A DNA stretch of 64,000 bases, from contig NZ_CP017946.1 of the NCBI RefSeq assembly GCF_003952665.1, positions 1,550,001-1,614,000 of the forward strand. Direction: 5' to 3'. This DNA is from Bosea sp. Tri-49 (GTDB lineage: Bacteria; Pseudomonadota; Alphaproteobacteria; Rhizobiales; Beijerinckiaceae). The notes beneath the pieces are model-generated. The model made no database searches and was not told the DNA's origin. It saw nothing but the letters and a program-made list of their open reading frames with translations. The position numbers and the translations under genes are program-made. Below, piece after piece: positions 14,937 through 23,659 of the stretch (positions are counted from its first letter, which is position 1; every line of letters starts with the position of its first letter).

Positions 14937-16255
14937 CAGGCCAGCCTCGACAGAACCGGGTAGAGGTCACACTCAATCTGCGATCCATCGTCGTTCGAGA
15001 TGGTGAGCAGGCCTTCCTCGCTGACCTCCATCCGAGCGATTTGCACGCCGGCAAGACCACGCTGGCCTTCCCTGCCCCGCTCGCCCGGATTGCCGCGCTT
15101 TCCCTGAGCCGCGATCAGCTGCCAACCTTCGCCGGGGCATGCCCCCGGGTGGTCGCGTCGAGCCGCAAACGACGCGCCACCAAGGGCCACGACGTCGAGC
15201 GCCTGGTATTCCGCGTCTTCAGCCCATGTGCCGCGGATCGTGAACGACCGACCGTCCTTGCCGTCGGTGCCCGCCCGCGCAATGCAGGTCCAGTCGTCAT
15301 GCGGCGGCTCTTTGGCGGTGTCACGGGCGGCCTGGTAAGTCGCCCCGGCGAAAACAACGACGTCACCCTCATAGTGTACCCTATCGGTCCACTCCCGGAC
15401 CGTTGGCAGCTTTCCGGGCGCGCCATCCTTGCCGTCTGCACCGTCCCGGCCATCCGTGCCATCGCGACCGTCCTTGCCATCGGCGCCGTCAACGCCGTCC
15501 TTCGCGGCTGGCAAAGCGGCGACTGCGCGCTGGACTGCCTCCTCGACGACGGGTGTCAGGTCGGCGAGCGTGACGCTCGATCCATCTGTGCCGTCATGAC
15601 CGTCCTTGCCGTCAAGACCGTCGCGCGGCGCCGGCAGAGCGGTGACGGCGCGCTGGACAGCCTCGGCCACGGCCGGAGCGAGATCGGCGATGGTAACGCT
15701 TGCCCCGTCAGCGCCATCCCGACCGTCGCGGCCATCGGCGCCGTCGTTCGGCGCGGGCAATGCGGCGACTGCGCGCTGAACGAAATCTTCGATCACAGGC
15801 GTGACGTCTTCGACGGTGACGCTCGTACCGTCTCGCGGCCGATCCCAGCCGGCGAGAACGCGCTCAGCGGTTGCCGATGCTACCCGCTCCGCCGCGGCTT
15901 CGATGATCGGCTGGCAATCCTCTATGGTGATCGAAAGGCCGTCCGCGCCATTCTCGCCATCTCGCCCATCGCGACCGTCTGAGCCGTCCTTGCCATCGCG
16001 GCCCGGCTCGCCGTCCTTCAGCGAGGCAAGGCGATCGGTCAGCCGCCGCTCGATTTCTGCCGCGGCTGAGATGCGGGCGTCGAGCTGCGCCAGCCTGGCA
16101 GCATGCTCGGCTGCCCTCAGCTCGCTTTCGCGCTGAGCCTCACGCCGAAGCGTCGCGATCTCCCGCGCGACTGCATCAGCGGCGGCATCAGTGAAGTTGC
16201 GCAATTCGAGCATCGATGTCGCGCGTGAAGTCATCGAAGCTGCGGCCTGCGTCAT
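14936..16255 (-). CDS. Collagen-like structural protein with tandem helix-collagen repeats
   Basis: The 439-residue protein starts with a coiled coil (residues 15-80), then G-x-y collagen triplets from about residue 82. Residues 107-266 are four tandem units of 37-41 residues. Each has a short S-V-T-x-x-D-L-x-P strand, an amphipathic helix ending AVAALPAP, and DGxDGxDG triplets. After residue 285 are two aromatic modules (HYEGDVVVFAGATYQA and EYQALDVVALGGASFAA) resembling small carbohydrate-binding folds. AGGAAG precedes the ATG at 16255. The gene lies inside the head module after the portal, so a head fibre or decoration protein is likely; binding of sugars is inferred. Confidence 0.75.
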   Translation of the reverse strand: MTQAAASMTSRATSMLELRNFTDAAADAVAREIATLRREAQRESELRAAEHAARLAQLDARISAAAEIERRLTDRLASLKDGEPGRDGKDGSDGRDGRDGENGADGLSITIEDCQPIIEAAAERVASATAERVLAGWDRPRDGTSVTVEDVTPVIEDFVQRAVAALPAPNDGADGRDGRDGADGASVTIADLAPAVAEAVQRAVTALPAPRDGLDGKDGHDGTDGSSVTLADLTPVVEEAVQRAVAALPAAKDGVDGADGKDGRDGTDGRDGADGKDGAPGKLPTVREWTDRVHYEGDVVVFAGATYQAARDTAKEPPHDDWTCIARAGTDGKDGRSFTIRGTWAEDAEYQALDVVALGGASFAARRDHPGACPGEGWQLIAAQGKRGNPGERGREGQRGLAGVQIARMEVSEEGLLTISNDDGSQIECDLYPVLSRLA

Positions 16256-17567
16256 CGTCTTCCTCGCGATCAGGTTCAGGCGCAGGTGCGGGCAGAGCGG
16301 CCTTGTTCGGGTCAGGCGGCTTCATCTCGGTGCCATAGCTCAGCGGGACGACCTGCTGCTGAACGCGCGGCATCTTGCCGTGACCACCTTCGACCGCCGG
16401 CAAATCCTCTTCGGCGCGGGCTTCATCCGGGGCGTAAATCCCCGTGATCACGCCGCGGGCGAGCGCCTCGATGCGCTCCTTGAAGTTGCTGCGCATGAGG
16501 GCGTTTGTATTGAGCTCGAGGTATTCGTCCGGTTGGCCTTTCAGCCCGAACAAGAGCCCGAAGGCCTCCTCGATATGGTTCAGCGCGAAGCCGAGACCTG
16601 AGGCTTTCCATGACGCCATCAGCGCCTCGGTCGACGCGAAGGGCGTGCCGCCGATCCCGAGGATCTGAAGCGGGATGCGGAAGGCCAGCGCGATGCCCTG
16701 GTCGGTCAGCTTCAGCATGTCGGCGAGATGGCCGTCCTGCGACGTCGTCGGCGCAGACTTGGCCTTCAGGCCAGCGGTCAAAATCGGCGTGCGACCGGCG
16801 TTCTCGCCGGTGGTCTGCTCTTCCCAACGCTCGCGAAGCTGCCGGGTCTGTTCCGCCGTCAGGTTCTGGTCGGTTTCCAGAAGCCAGGATGGCCGGGACT
16901 GGTTGAGGTAGAATGCGACCTGCTGGTTGAGGGCGGCCCCTGCCATTGCTCGCTCAAGCACCGTCGCGAGGATCGGGCTCTCGCCCTTCAGCGGATGGCG
17001 CGGCGTGTGGAGCCGAACATGCAGCACGTCGCGTGCCGGGATCGGGTCGGTGATATCGAAGCGACGCTCGACGATCTCATTGCCGGAGAGGCGATAGAAG
17101 ATCGAGCCATCGTCTGCGACGAGGCCGTGGCCGTGACGCATGAGATGGATCTCGGATATCTCGCGGCGCTCATTGCGAACCGCCAGCGCGAATACCTCGC
17201 CCTTGTCGTAGAGGCGCCGCGTCAGATTGAGCAGGAAGTCGCTGATCGACTGATAATCGTTTGGCCGCTTCATGATGCGGCTCAGGGACGACGTCGTCAC
17301 GCGCTCGCGGCCGCCGTTCGCCAGCTTGCGCCAGTGATCGCCGGGACACATGGCGACTGTCTGCGCATAGGCCGAGACGCACGCCTCGACCATGGCGCCG
17401 CCTTCGCTGTAAGGCTGCAGCGAATAGCCTGACTGCCACCAGTTTAGGATGGCGCCGGCTTTCGCCGAGAGCACCCCATCGGAGAGCAGATAAGGGCCCG
17501 GGCGATACTCGCCCTCTTTCGAGCGCGACAGCCACGACGGCAGCACCCGGGCAAGCCAGTTCGCCAT
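16188..17567 (-). CDS. Portal protein (HK97 family)
   Basis: The 459-residue protein has family landmarks: AYAQTVAMCPGDHWRK near residue 65, RMKRPND-like SRIMKRPNDYQS, HVRLHTPRHPLKG, and FRIPLQILGIGG near residue 300. The C-terminus is acidic and proline-rich. It forms the dodecameric channel through which DNA is packaged. The gene lies 2 bp downstream of a 78-aa gene and overlaps the collagen-like gene by 68 bp, a long overlap that may reflect insertion of that gene. Confidence 0.92.
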   Translation of the reverse strand: MANWLARVLPSWLSRSKEGEYRPGPYLLSDGVLSAKAGAILNWWQSGYSLQPYSEGGAMVEACVSAYAQTVAMCPGDHWRKLANGGRERVTTSSLSRIMKRPNDYQSISDFLLNLTRRLYDKGEVFALAVRNERREISEIHLMRHGHGLVADDGSIFYRLSGNEIVERRFDITDPIPARDVLHVRLHTPRHPLKGESPILATVLERAMAGAALNQQVAFYLNQSRPSWLLETDQNLTAEQTRQLRERWEEQTTGENAGRTPILTAGLKAKSAPTTSQDGHLADMLKLTDQGIALAFRIPLQILGIGGTPFASTEALMASWKASGLGFALNHIEEAFGLLFGLKGQPDEYLELNTNALMRSNFKERIEALARGVITGIYAPDEARAEEDLPAVEGGHGKMPRVQQQVVPLSYGTEMKPPDPNKAALPAPAPEPDREEDDDAGRSFDDFTRDIDARIAQLH

Positions 17568-17569
17568 GA

Positions 17570-17806
17570 TCAGCGGGTCGTCAGCTCGCGATCGCGGTAG
17601 GTGCCGGCGCGCATGGCGTCGAGATCCGCCTGCGTCGGATACGGATCGGTCGAGGGTGCACCAGCCTTCACCGCCTTGGCATCGTCGGCGCCGGCGAGCC
17701 TCTCGTCGATGCGCCTCTGCAGCTCGGCGGCATCCCAGCCGTTGAACGGCTTCTTGCCGAAAAACTCCTCATAGTCCTTGCGGACCTTATCGAGATCGTC
17801 AGCCAT
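17570..17806 (-). CDS. Small hypothetical protein between capsid and portal
   Basis: The 78-residue acidic helical protein includes YEEFFGKKPFNGWDAAELQRRI. It starts 69 bp after the capsid stop, beyond a strong hairpin, and its stop is 2 bp from the portal start. It is positioned like other small head-module proteins in this phage type, but no function is known. Confidence 0.6.
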   Translation of the reverse strand: MADDLDKVRKDYEEFFGKKPFNGWDAAELQRRIDERLAGADDAKAVKAGAPSTDPYPTQADLDAMRAGTYRDRELTTR

Positions 17807-17835
17807 ATCGGCCTCCTGGGTTTCTGGGGAATGAA

Positions 17836-17855
17836 GCAGGGCGCGAGCGCCCTGC
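17836..17855 (-). terminator. Hairpin after capsid gene
   Basis: GCAGGGCG and CGCCCTGC form a perfect 8-bp stem with a 4-nt loop. On the minus strand it is followed by TTCATT, not a strong U-tract. It may attenuate transcription or protect the capsid mRNA 3' end so that capsid is made in excess of portal. Confidence 0.5.
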
Positions 17856-17875
17856 CCCTTGTCGTCAGATGCCGA

Positions 17876-19813
17876 TCAGGGCGTCGGCGTGCTGTAAGTC
17901 CAGTCGGCACCGTCGACCCACTGCACCATGCCGGCGCGGCGCATCGCCCAGGTCACGTCGAGCAGCATGCGCAGCGCAATGCTGGCCGTCTGGAACATGG
18001 AGATGACCGGGGCGGCTACGACGTTCGGCGTTCCGGCAGCGCTGATCTGCTGCGGGCTGGTATCCTCGGCGTGAATGACAGCCTGCTCGCTGACGTCGAA
18101 CTCCGGCTGATCGCCGGCCGCCGTGGCGAAATCCGCCGCGTCGATCATGATCAGGCGGCCGGCCGGCACGTTGACGGACGAGATCGGCGTGATGCCGGAA
18201 TCCGCCAGAAGCTGCCGCATCGAGCCGAGACGATCGTCCGGACCCGGCACGAAGTTCAGCTTGCGAGCCTCGCGCCGGTTCATCAGGAGGACCAGCGAAC
18301 GGCCTGCCTTCGCAGTATCGAACGGCGCGGCCAGGGTATCGATGTCCTCCATGATGGCCTGCCAGCCACCGGCCGTCGACGCGGTCAGCGCCGCGATGCC
18401 GTTGAGCAGGCCGGCGGGACGCGTGGTCGAGCCCGCAGTCGTGTCGATCAGCAGGGTGTCGATCGTGTCGGCCGTGTCGCCGCGGATCTCCTGCCGGAGC
18501 AGGTTCTCGATCTGCGGTGTCGAGTACTTCGCCACCTCGCGTGTGAAGTAGCTGATCACGCCCATCTTGTGGGGCGTGAGGGTCGCGCTGGTGAGGCCGA
18601 TGCGGCGAACCGGGATCGGCGAGCCTTCGGCGACGAAAGAGCCGCTGATCGACGGGGTTGCAGCTCGCGCCGGAACCTTGATCTGACCTCGGCCGGGGCC
18701 GAATTGCAGATTGGCGCCGAGCGACGCGAGACGCGGGTAGAACGAAATCTCGCGCAGCGTCTCCAGGAAGGCGACGGTCTCGGTCTCGATCAGTTCGGAA
18801 GCCCAGCCGCTCACAGTCGTCTTGGCCGGGTCGACCGCGGCGCGCACGAAGATATTGGTTTCCTCATGATCGCCATAGCGCTCTTCGAGCACCTTGATCG
18901 GGTCCTTCTGGCCGACATAGGACAGCATCTGCACGACGCCGGCACGCAGCACTATGTCACCGGGCTTGGGCTGGCGGGCCTTCACGCCGAGCGGCTTGCG
19001 CACGACCGGCTTTACCGGCTTGTCGCCGCCACCAGCGGCGCGCTGGCCCATGGCCTTCTCGGCACGCTGCAGATTGGTCAGGCGCTCCTCGAGCACCTCG
19101 ATCGTACCGGAGCGCGTCTCCATCTCGGCGGAATCGTCCGCTTCGACGGCTGACGTCAGGGCGTCGCGCTCGGACACGAGCTCGGCCTCGGTCTCTTCGA
19201 TACGCTTGGAGAGGGACTTTTCCATCGGTTTTGCTTTCGGTAGCGGCGGAAGGCCCGCTGGGGTGCGCTTCTCGTCCGCGGTCGTCTGATCGGCGTGCTT
19301 GCCGGGGGTAGACACGCCGTCGCGGCCCTCATCGGCATGCTCGCCGAAGGCCAGGCGGATCGTGGATTCGGAAATGTTCAGAGCTCGCGCCGCTGCCAGC
19401 GCGTTCGTGTTCGAGCCGACAGAGACGAGCGACACCTCGTGCAGTTCCTGCTTCTCGATATCGAAAGTGCTTTTGCCGGGCTGGCCCCATTCGAGGACGC
19501 TGAAGCCGACGGAGACCGCGCGAAGGATCTTTTGCTCGACCAGCTTGCGCAGTTCGTCGATCCGCGCGCTGGTGCCTTCGGCTGCCAACACCAGGCGTCC
19601 GACGACCTTGTCGCCGTCAACCCGAACGTTCTCCCATCGACCGATCGGGAATCCGCCGCTGTGGCCGAACAAGGCGATCGGGTTGCGAAGGAAGTTTGCG
19701 AGCACCCAGCCCTTCGGATTGATGCGGGTGCCATGGCGGTCGAGACTGCCATCGGAGATGACGAAATCCATGCCGTCGCCGGCCGCGGCCGTCGTGCGGT
19801 ACATCGTGGTCAT
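17876..19813 (-). CDS. Prohead protease-major capsid protein fusion
   Basis: One 645-residue frame carries two usual genes. Residues 1 to about 165 are an HK97-type prohead protease: VISDGSLDRHG, the histidine in FGHSGGFPIGRW and the serine in AVSVGF match the catalytic His and Ser. Residues about 185-270 form a charged coiled coil, like a scaffolding delta domain. From about residue 275 it is a HK97-fold capsid protein, with TPHKMGVISYFTRE, a nucleotide-free LLNGIAAL loop and a typical C-terminal strand set. Self-cleavage after assembly would release capsid protein. Fusions of this kind exist in some phages but are uncommon. Confidence 0.88.
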   Translation of the reverse strand: MTTMYRTTAAAGDGMDFVISDGSLDRHGTRINPKGWVLANFLRNPIALFGHSGGFPIGRWENVRVDGDKVVGRLVLAAEGTSARIDELRKLVEQKILRAVSVGFSVLEWGQPGKSTFDIEKQELHEVSLVSVGSNTNALAAARALNISESTIRLAFGEHADEGRDGVSTPGKHADQTTADEKRTPAGLPPLPKAKPMEKSLSKRIEETEAELVSERDALTSAVEADDSAEMETRSGTIEVLEERLTNLQRAEKAMGQRAAGGGDKPVKPVVRKPLGVKARQPKPGDIVLRAGVVQMLSYVGQKDPIKVLEERYGDHEETNIFVRAAVDPAKTTVSGWASELIETETVAFLETLREISFYPRLASLGANLQFGPGRGQIKVPARAATPSISGSFVAEGSPIPVRRIGLTSATLTPHKMGVISYFTREVAKYSTPQIENLLRQEIRGDTADTIDTLLIDTTAGSTTRPAGLLNGIAALTASTAGGWQAIMEDIDTLAAPFDTAKAGRSLVLLMNRREARKLNFVPGPDDRLGSMRQLLADSGITPISSVNVPAGRLIMIDAADFATAAGDQPEFDVSEQAVIHAEDTSPQQISAAGTPNVVAAPVISMFQTASIALRMLLDVTWAMRRAGMVQWVDGADWTYSTPTP

Positions 19814-19827
19814 GTGTTGATCTCCGA

Positions 19828-21672
19828 TCAGCCGACGAGCGCGTCGATGTCGAGCGCCGGGGCTTCGTTCATCGTGGCGGCACCGACGGCCATGGCGATG
19901 GTCACCATGCCGTCGATTCGCCCACGCGATCGCTTCTTGTCGAAAGCCCTGTTCTTCTGCCCGTCTTCGACCACGTGCGCGTTCGCCGCGCAGGCATAGG
20001 TGACAGGGGAAGCATCGATCGTGACCGTCTTCTCAAGGAGGCGATCCTCGAGCCTCTCGATCGACGAGGGCATGGTGAGCTGCCGTTCCTCAAAGACGCG
20101 CCGCGTCCCCTGCGCGTGCGCTACCAGCTTGAGGCCTGAGCCCTCCGGCTCGTCCGGCCCCTTCCACCGCCACACCGGGAAGCCGACCTGCTCGCACGCT
20201 GCGATGAAGTCGGCCATTCCAGCGGCGTCGAAGGCCAAGAATTCGACCTCATGTTCGGCGCAAAGTTCCGCCACCTTCGCGGCGATGAACGTCTTGTCGA
20301 TCGTGGCGCCGTCAACTGCCGTCAGATGGCCAGCTTCGACCCACTGCTCATAAGGCGCTTGGTCCTTGCGCGCCCGATCGGCGAGACCGCTTTTAGTCGT
20401 CCAGTAGAACGTCTTGACGTGCAGTTGGCCGTCTGGGTCCATCCAGCACACCGACAGGGCTGTCAGGTCGTTCTTTTGCGACAGGTCCAGCGACAGCCAG
20501 CACTTGCAGCCCTTGAGCTTCACCTCGTCGACACGCCCCTGGACCGCGACCCAAGCCTCTTCAGCGATCCAGAATTCTGTCGCGCCAATCGGGATGCCGA
20601 AATATAGGCGCTTGGTCGACAACGCCGTCGACAAGAGCTGTTTGGCAGTCCGCACCATCCCGTCGATATTCTCGCGCGGGAAGGTGACGCCAAGTGCGGG
20701 CAGAGACTTGGTCCAAAGCTCAGGCCGGTCGAAAATGTGTTCCCTGTCAGCCTTGTCCACGCGGGCGATGAAGGAGAAGGCCTCATCGTCCTCAATCTCG
20801 CCCCGCGCGACCTTCTGGAAGTACGCGCTGTAGTCCGTGCCGACGATCTGCGATGAGCTCGGCGTGTTGGTGCCAAGGAGCATCAGGGCATCTCCCGGCA
20901 TCTTGCCGATAGCCTGCTTCCAGAGCTCGATCGAAGTGTTCGTCTTGAACTCGTGGATCTCGTCGGCGAGCACCACGATCGGCTTTGGACCAGACACCGC
21001 CTCACCATTCGCGAGCGACTGGAACAGGCCATCATTGGCCGGAAACTCTATCTTCCAGGCGTTGTCGCCCTCACCCCGGATCAGTGCCTGCCCAAGGGAA
21101 ACCAGCGAATCCGGGGTCTCGTCCTCGTCGTATTCACCGGGGATCGGCGCCCGGCACATTGCAACCGCGTCCTTGAACAGGACGTTCGCCGTGTTTCGGT
21201 CCTGGCCGATGGCAAATGCTCGAGCGCGCTGCACACCATAGAAGCCGGACATATACAGGCCGACCTCGGCCATGAACGGGCTCTTCGCCTGCCCCTTCCC
21301 TGTTTCGAGCCACGCGTTGCGAAACCGCATGCGGCCTGACGTCTTGCGCCAGCCGAACAGCGAGCCTTTCACGAACACGTGCCACGGCAGCAGATCGAAC
21401 GGCTGCCCCGCCTTCGCTCCTTCTGTGATCGTGAACATCGCCGGCGCGAAAGAGAGAGCATGTTCCGCGCGATCAATCTCCCAGCGCAGACCGCGGCTAG
21501 AAGATGTGTCGAGATCGCGAAGGTGGCGCCGGCAGGCCGCGATCTCCAACTCTCCGGCCAAGCTCCCGTCGGGCCGATTCCCTTGAGCTGTGGCTACGGC
21601 ATAAGCCGTCGTCGGGTCGTCAGGATACCGGCCGGAGGAATCGATCCGCGGCGCGCGGGGCTTTCTTGCCAT
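19828..21672 (-). CDS. Terminase large subunit
   Basis: From the ATG at 21672 the product has 614 residues. It shows the ATPase core of phage packaging motors: a Walker A-like FRNAWLETGKGQAKS, the Walker B VVLADEIHEF, and a coupling motif LLGTNTP. The C-terminal nuclease half includes CWLSLDLSQKNDLTA and FLAFDAAGMADF with metal-binding aspartates. It cuts and packages DNA into the prohead with TerS and the portal. The frame overlaps TerS by 53 bp. A longer upstream start would run deep into terS and is not supported. Confidence 0.92.
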   Translation of the reverse strand: MARKPRAPRIDSSGRYPDDPTTAYAVATAQGNRPDGSLAGELEIAACRRHLRDLDTSSSRGLRWEIDRAEHALSFAPAMFTITEGAKAGQPFDLLPWHVFVKGSLFGWRKTSGRMRFRNAWLETGKGQAKSPFMAEVGLYMSGFYGVQRARAFAIGQDRNTANVLFKDAVAMCRAPIPGEYDEDETPDSLVSLGQALIRGEGDNAWKIEFPANDGLFQSLANGEAVSGPKPIVVLADEIHEFKTNTSIELWKQAIGKMPGDALMLLGTNTPSSSQIVGTDYSAYFQKVARGEIEDDEAFSFIARVDKADREHIFDRPELWTKSLPALGVTFPRENIDGMVRTAKQLLSTALSTKRLYFGIPIGATEFWIAEEAWVAVQGRVDEVKLKGCKCWLSLDLSQKNDLTALSVCWMDPDGQLHVKTFYWTTKSGLADRARKDQAPYEQWVEAGHLTAVDGATIDKTFIAAKVAELCAEHEVEFLAFDAAGMADFIAACEQVGFPVWRWKGPDEPEGSGLKLVAHAQGTRRVFEERQLTMPSSIERLEDRLLEKTVTIDASPVTYACAANAHVVEDGQKNRAFDKKRSRGRIDGMVTIAMAVGAATMNEAPALDIDALVG

Positions 21673-22045
21673 TGTCGGCCTTCGTGGCAGCCGATCGCCG
21701 ACGTGGCGCGAGGCCGAGCTCCGCCTCGATCTGCGCGGCGTCAGATGCTGCTTCCCGCAAGACGGTGAAGTGCGGGCTGACGCGTGCGATGGACTTGGGG
21801 TTGCCGCGCTTCGGCTTGAGGACAGCACCGGTCGAAGCGACTTCGCGCGCCGCCCGGTCATAGATCACGTAGGCCAGCACCAGGCGCTGCACGGCATGCG
21901 CATTCACCTCGGCCAGAAGTTCGCGCGTCTTCAACTCACTGATGATCCGACGCCAGTGCCCGCCGGCCGCAGCAACGTCCAGGACATCGTCGAATAGCGA
22001 TGGCCAATCTGGCACTGGTGCGCCGCCGCCTTCGATCACGTTCAT
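21620..22045 (-). CDS. Terminase small subunit (P27 family-like)
   Basis: The 141-residue protein contains WPSLFDDVLDVAAAGGHW, LAYVIYDRAAREV and NPKSIARVSPHFTVLREA, matching P27-type small terminases that pick the packaging site. It has a basic C-terminal tail. It lies upstream of and overlaps the large subunit gene. A 10-bp inverted repeat and an HNH gene directly precede it. Confidence 0.88.
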   Translation of the reverse strand: MNVIEGGGAPVPDWPSLFDDVLDVAAAGGHWRRIISELKTRELLAEVNAHAVQRLVLAYVIYDRAAREVASTGAVLKPKRGNPKSIARVSPHFTVLREAASDAAQIEAELGLAPRRRSAATKADNGKKAPRAADRFLRPVS

Positions 22046-22099
22046 GACGCTTCCCTACGGGGCTTCAACTTTTCTTTCTGGATTTGATCTCGGTGCGAA

Positions 22100-22159
22100 C
22101 GGAGGGGGGCGCGCGGTCTAGCCGGTGTTGGCCACAGACTTTAAACCCTCCCCCCTCCG
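22100..22159. repeat. 10-bp inverted repeat upstream of terS, candidate packaging site
   Basis: CGGAGGGGGG (22100-22109) and CCCCCCTCCG (22150-22159) are perfect complements separated by 40 nt. The repeat sits in the 134-bp gap between the HNH gene and terS, where cos or pac sites are often found. No cut site can be read from sequence alone. Confidence 0.45.
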
Positions 22160-22178
22160 CATCACCGGGATTGACCCT

Positions 22179-22508
22179 TCATCGGTTCCAAGGATGCCGC
22201 GGGTCTCGGGGGCGGCCATCCTCACCATTGCCAAAGACGAAGCCTCGCTTCTCCTCAGCCTGGATCACACTGTCATGGTGAGGGGCGCAGACGCTTTCGA
22301 GCTCGCCTTCCCAGAAGAGGATGGCATCGCCCTTATGAGCGATGCGGTGGTTGGCGACCGTTGCGGGGACTGTCAGACCTTGAGCAAGGCAGCGCTCGCA
22401 TAGCGGCTGGAGCATGAGCTGTGCTGCCCGGCGTCTTTGCCAGCGGGCGGTGCCGTACCATGGGCGCCATGCTTCGGATTGCTTAGATCTCAGATCAGCA
22501 CGCGCCAT
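22179..22508 (-). CDS. HNH endonuclease (packaging-associated)
   Basis: The 109-residue protein has the phage HNH layout: WYGTARWQRRRAAQL, two C-x-x-C pairs beginning with CERC near residue 37 and ending CAPHH near residue 74, and NHRIAHKGD between them. It directly precedes terS. HNH proteins in this position are a common part of cos-phage packaging machines and stimulate terminase cleavage. A degraded partial copy of its 5' end lies 1.2 kb to the right. Confidence 0.88.
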   Translation of the reverse strand: MARADLRSKQSEAWRPWYGTARWQRRRAAQLMLQPLCERCLAQGLTVPATVANHRIAHKGDAILFWEGELESVCAPHHDSVIQAEEKRGFVFGNGEDGRPRDPRHPWNR

Positions 22509-22574
22509 TGCACTCCTTGAGATTCAACCTCAGGATGCGGCGGCGAAACTATCGCGCCTAGCACGAGGGCCAAC

Positions 22575-22754
22575 ATGGCGAACGCTTTCAAACCAGGTGA
22601 CTTGGTACAGTTGAAGTCCGGCGGCCCATCGATGGTGGTGTCTGAAGCAACAGGCGGAGGAAAGAGCTATTGGTGCGAATGGTTCAAGGGTGCATCAAAG
22701 GAACGAGCTCACTTCAACGAAGAAACCCTACAGCCATATGTGAAGCCCAAATGA
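22575..22754 (+). CDS. DUF2158 (YodC-like) small protein
   Basis: This 59-residue frame begins ANAFKPGDLVQLKSGGP and contains YWCEWFKG, the conserved core of DUF2158/YodC-like proteins. It reads rightward, against the packaging genes, and overlaps the next gene by 4 bp (ATGA). DUF2158 proteins are common in prophages and plasmids but have no known function. Confidence 0.75.
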   Translation: MANAFKPGDLVQLKSGGPSMVVSEATGGGKSYWCEWFKGASKERAHFNEETLQPYVKPK

Positions 22755-23008
22755 CGGAGGACCAAGCAGCTGGTTGGATGATACGCCAATTCGATGAATT
22801 CGGCTTCCTATATCAGGAAGGCGCTGCGACCTACCTCTTCCAGTTCGAAGATGAGAAGTTGGCCTACTTCGATAAGAACTCCAACCTATGCATCGGTAAG
22901 GGCGTTCTAGCGCTCTTTAATGCGCTGACACCGGATGCCGTATACGAGCGCGCGGGCAAGTTTTGGCGCCGACGCCTTGAAACCGACCAACCAGGCCGCC
23001 TTCAGTAG
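22751..23008 (+). CDS. Hypothetical protein coupled to DUF2158 gene
   Basis: The 85-residue product starts at the ATGA overlap with the DUF2158 gene. It has alternating strands and aromatic residues (FGFLYQEGAATYLFQF) and a basic C-terminus. No family was recognised. The coupling suggests joint expression of the pair. Confidence 0.6.
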   Translation: MTEDQAAGWMIRQFDEFGFLYQEGAATYLFQFEDEKLAYFDKNSNLCIGKGVLALFNALTPDAVYERAGKFWRRRLETDQPGRLQ

Positions 23009-23062
23009 ATCGATACCCGACTTGTCAGGGCCGGGCCTCATGCCACGAATGCCGGCGCGTGG

Positions 23063-23326
23063 TCACTTTGACTGGCTGTCCTTGCTACCACGCCGATTGA
23101 TGCCGCTGAAATCCGGTCGCCGATCAATTCCGGACTGGCAGTCGACGCACGTTTTGGCCCCAGGCATAGCCTCGCGCCGTGCTGGTGGGATCTCCTCCCC
23201 GCAAACTTGGCAGTGAGTTTCGCCAGGGCCAGAGGGGAGTTTGGCGCGTGCCAGTCGCACCGCGTCGGTGACCGAGTCGTCGATCTGATCCTGAACTGCC
23301 CCATCCGGGGCCCATCCACTCGCCAT
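23063..23326 (-). CDS. DksA/TraR-type C4 zinc finger protein
   Basis: From the ATG at 23326 the product has 87 residues. It contains CQVCGEEIPPARREAMPGAK followed by CVDC, the four-cysteine zinc finger of TraR/DksA proteins, after an acidic helix. Short phage and plasmid TraR proteins bind RNA polymerase in its secondary channel and alter promoter use without ppGpp. The gene lies just before the HNH-terminase block and could affect host or late transcription; this role is inferred from the family. Confidence 0.85.
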   Translation of the reverse strand: MASGWAPDGAVQDQIDDSVTDAVRLARAKLPSGPGETHCQVCGEEIPPARREAMPGAKTCVDCQSGIDRRPDFSGINRRGSKDSQSK

Positions 23327-23453
23327 GGTAATGCCCTTGCGCACTCGATCCCAATAAATCGAGGACGAGGGCATTGGTTCCACCGTCGTAGTCAGGTGGC
23401 GCCTGAATTTAACGCTGCTGCATCCGCGCCATAGTCTCGCGCGTACATGCCGA

Positions 23454-23639
23454 ATGCCTATGCCTAAAAGCCGCACGCGGGCGGCTGCTAACTCACCGCG
23501 CCACAATGAGGTCCCGATCGATCTGGAAACCCACCGCAGACTACGCCGCGATCTCAAGCTCACCAGTCAGGACATCGCAGAGATCGATTTAGAGCTCGCC
23601 ATCGAGGCGGGGCTGCTCTCAAAGCCGAAGCGCCGGTAA
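23454..23639 (+). CDS. Small basic hypothetical protein
   Basis: The 61-residue protein is basic at both ends, with a central helix HRRLRRDLKLTSQDIAE. It diverges from the TraR-like gene. No clear ribosome binding site is visible and no family is recognised. It may be a small DNA-binding protein. Confidence 0.45.
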   Translation: MPMPKSRTRAAANSPRHNEVPIDLETHRRLRRDLKLTSQDIAEIDLELAIEAGLLSKPKRR

Positions 23640-23659
23640 GTAGATGCCGGCCGACGTCC

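Noticed and set aside
15041..15982. Rightward frame opposite the collagen-like gene
   Set aside because: Created by the repetitive GAC-GGC codons; protein is cysteine/arginine-rich with no domain.
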